64,000 bases of DNA. Origin: Saccopteryx bilineata (Eukaryota > Chordata > Mammalia > Chiroptera > Emballonuridae). The stretch is from NCBI RefSeq assembly GCF_036850765.1, contig NC_089490.1, positions 280,006,482-280,070,481 of the forward strand. The letters are read 5' to 3'. Below, in pieces: positions 62,629 to 64,000 of the stretch. The position numbers and the translations under genes are program-made. Numbering within the stretch: the stretch's first letter is position 1; each line of letters starts with the position of its first letter. The notes under the pieces are model-generated. The model worked only from the letters and a program-made list of their open reading frames with translations. It had not been told where the DNA came from and searched no databases.

Positions 62629-63444
62629 GGTGTACTGGCTTGAATTGTGTCCTCTAAAGCAGGGGTCTCAAACTCGCGCCGCATGCAGCCCGCCGAACAA
62701 TTTTGTGCAGCCCGCAGACTAATCCACGAAGTTCAAAATATTTTGGATAAAATTAAGTAAGCCTAGGGGCCTACTTGTATTTTTCATTTCTCTAGCATCC
62801 TAGCTAGATATTAGCTTAGTTAACAGCAGTTGTGATGTGAATTACAGTTTCTGGTCGTTTTGTGACACTGAGTAAACTGCATGTACGATTGTGCTTGTTG
62901 TACTGATTTTTTTTTGTTTTCAACTGCAGTGAGAAAAGTGTTGCGTGACAGTTGCCTTTTGTAGACCTAGTGCGGCCTGCCGAAGGGCTGTGATCTTGCT
63001 CTGCAGCCCACATGCTGAGTTGAGTTTGAGACCCCTGCTCTAAAGTGTATGTTTATCCAGAAATTGTGAATGAGACCTTATTTGTAAATAGGGTCATTGC
63101 AGATGTAAGCAAATTAAGAAGGGAGCATATTGAGCTATGCTGGAGCTAATCCTATGGCTGGTTTCTTATAACAAGAGGAAAATTGATACACAGACAACAC
63201 ACGCAAGGAAGTTGGCCATGCAAAGATAGAGGAGAGAGCGGTATATGCTACCTGCAAGCCAAGGAATGCCAAGGATTGCCAGAAACCGACTAAGGGCTAG
63301 AAAAGGCAAGGAAGGATTCTCCTTGGAGTTTATAAAGGAAGCATGGCTGGCCTTTCTGACACACTGATTTAGAAAAACAAACTTCCATTGTTTTCAGCCT
63401 CTCACTTTGTGGTAATTTGTTATGGCAGCCTTAGGAATCAAATA
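62629..63444 (+). repeat. MLT1/MST-type LTR, split by a hAT insertion
   Basis: 'ggcttgaattgtgtcctcta' before the hAT element and 'gagaccttatttgtaaatag', 'ggtcattgcagatgtaagca', 'ggctggtttcttataacaag', then 'gtggtaatttgttatggcag' and 'ccttaggaatcaaatac' after it form one MaLR LTR. Confidence 0.82.
62660..63037 (+). mobile_element. Non-autonomous hAT element, 378 bp, perfect 8-bp TSD
   Basis: CTCTAAAG at 62652-62659 and 63038-63045. Ends CAGGGGTCTCAAACTCG and, reversed, CAGGGGTCTCAAACTCA. It lies within the MaLR LTR, so it is younger than that LTR. No coding capacity. The family differs from 47315-47632 beyond CAGGGGTC. Confidence 0.94.
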
Positions 63445-63575
63445 CAGTGTGTCCATAAAGTCATGGTGCACTTTTGACTGGTCACAGGAAAGCAACAAAA
63501 GACGATAGAAATGTGAAATCTGCACCAAATAAAAGAAAAACCCTTCTTGTTTCTATAGGATGATGGGGCAGCATG

Positions 63576-63600
63576 TGCGCATGCGCAGATGATGACGTAA
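63576..63600 (+). promoter_or_regulatory. NRF1-like palindrome plus CRE/ATF-like site in the mariner-type element
   Basis: TGCGCATGCGCA (63576-63587) is a perfect 12-bp palindrome equal to the NRF1 consensus. TGACGTAA (63593-63600) is a CRE/ATF half-palindrome form. Both sit 30-55 bp before the transposase ATG at 63632. Function is inferred from motif and position. Confidence 0.6.
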
Positions 63601-63631
63601 TACCATTTATACAGCGGAGCAGCCCACGGCC

Positions 63632-63930
63632 ATGCCAGTCGAGATGTGGACGGTACAGAGGAAAGTTCAGTGTGTTCTGTGGCTCGCTAAATTCGAATCT
63701 GTGACCAAAGTGCAATGTGAATATCAGCGCGTTTATAATGAAGCACCACCACATAGGAATAACATTACTCAGTAGGATAAGCAGTTGAAGGAAACCGGCA
63801 GTTTGGTGGAGAAACCCTGTTCTGGTAGGCCATCAGTCAGTGACAAGTCTGTAGAGGCTATATGGGATAGCTACCTAAGGAGCCCTAAAAAATCTGTGCA
63901 TGAGCCCACATCGAACTGCACCGAATAGGT
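63632..63930 (+). pseudogene. Broken N-terminus of a mariner-type transposase (HTH region)
   Basis: Starts MPVEMWTVQRKVQCVLW, a helix-turn-helix-like N-terminus, and reaches a TAG at 63773. The same frame continues with KETGSLVEKPCSGRPSVSD, holding the GRP linker between the two HTH units typical of Tc1/mariner-like and DUF4817-type transposases. It stops again at TAG 63927 where the right inverted repeat begins. The catalytic DDE/D domain is absent. Confidence 0.68.
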
Positions 63931-64000
63931 ATGAAACTGGGAGAGTTTTCCTTTTATTTGGTGCAGATTTGACATTTCTATCATCTTTTGTTGCTTTCCT

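Larger units (their letters stand above)
63445..64000 (+). mobile_element. Long-TIR Tc1/mariner-type element, cut by window end
   Basis: TA at 63443-63444, then CAGTGTGTCCATAAAG. Positions 63486-63560 are the inverted complement of 63926-64000 with few mismatches, so the terminal repeats exceed 100 bp and the element should end about 41 bp past the window. The interior carries a promoter-like stretch and the broken start of a transposase gene, then jumps to the right repeat, so it is an internally deleted derivative. Confidence 0.85.

Overview
This window is vertebrate, and very probably from a bat. It is AT-rich and intron-like, with no bacterial-style gene packing, and is crowded with mammalian retroposons (MIR, L2, MaLR-type LTRs, L1). 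On these lie two kinds of tRNA-derived SINE that I associate with bats: a 'gccctggccggttggctcag...' VES-type SINE and a 'gcctgaccaggcggtggcgcagtgg...' type like the Rhin-1 SINE of horseshoe and leaf-nosed bats. Having both suggests Rhinolophidae/Hipposideridae. That is recognition from memory, not a search result.

Only one host coding segment can be supported. It is a 137-bp minus-strand exon at 32036-32172, bounded by AG and GT splice sites, whose 45 codons match the N-terminus of delta-catenin (CTNND2, coding exon 2). The rest is therefore read as CTNND2 intron: intron 2 on the left (1-32035) and intron 1 on the right (32173-64000). The gene runs right to left and its promoter lies beyond 64000.

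Left half: an antisense L1 fragment; an antisense RTE-clade LINE remnant (1390-2944) framed by a diverged ~46-bp direct repeat; SINEs; MIR/L2 relics; a 5'-truncated but open L1 (10998-14479, 14-bp target duplication) whose ORF2 keeps the reverse transcriptase and C-terminal Cys/His domain; an older L1 3' end near 19.3-19.97 kb; several TA-flanked mariner-type MITEs; and a 137-bp tandem duplication at 25.5-25.8 kb.

Right half: a Tigger-like element (36016-36702); more SINEs, many with clear target-site duplications; two non-autonomous hAT elements with perfect 8-bp duplications (47315-47632 and 62660-63037); and MaLR-type LTRs. A long-TIR mariner-type element with a broken transposase N-terminus runs off the right edge (from 63445).

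The most unusual object is a 2,287-bp DNA transposon at 42682-44968. It has CACTRGGGAACAAA ends, a TTA target duplication and a decayed transposase-like gene with an N-terminal array of Cys pairs. It is not hAT, Tc1/mariner, piggyBac or Helitron, the DNA transposon groups usually reported from bats. Its ends and 3-bp duplication fit a CACTA/Mirage/Chapaev (CMC)-type element, and its protein resembles multi-copy 'uncharacterised' proteins of invertebrates, so horizontal transfer is a reasonable hypothesis.
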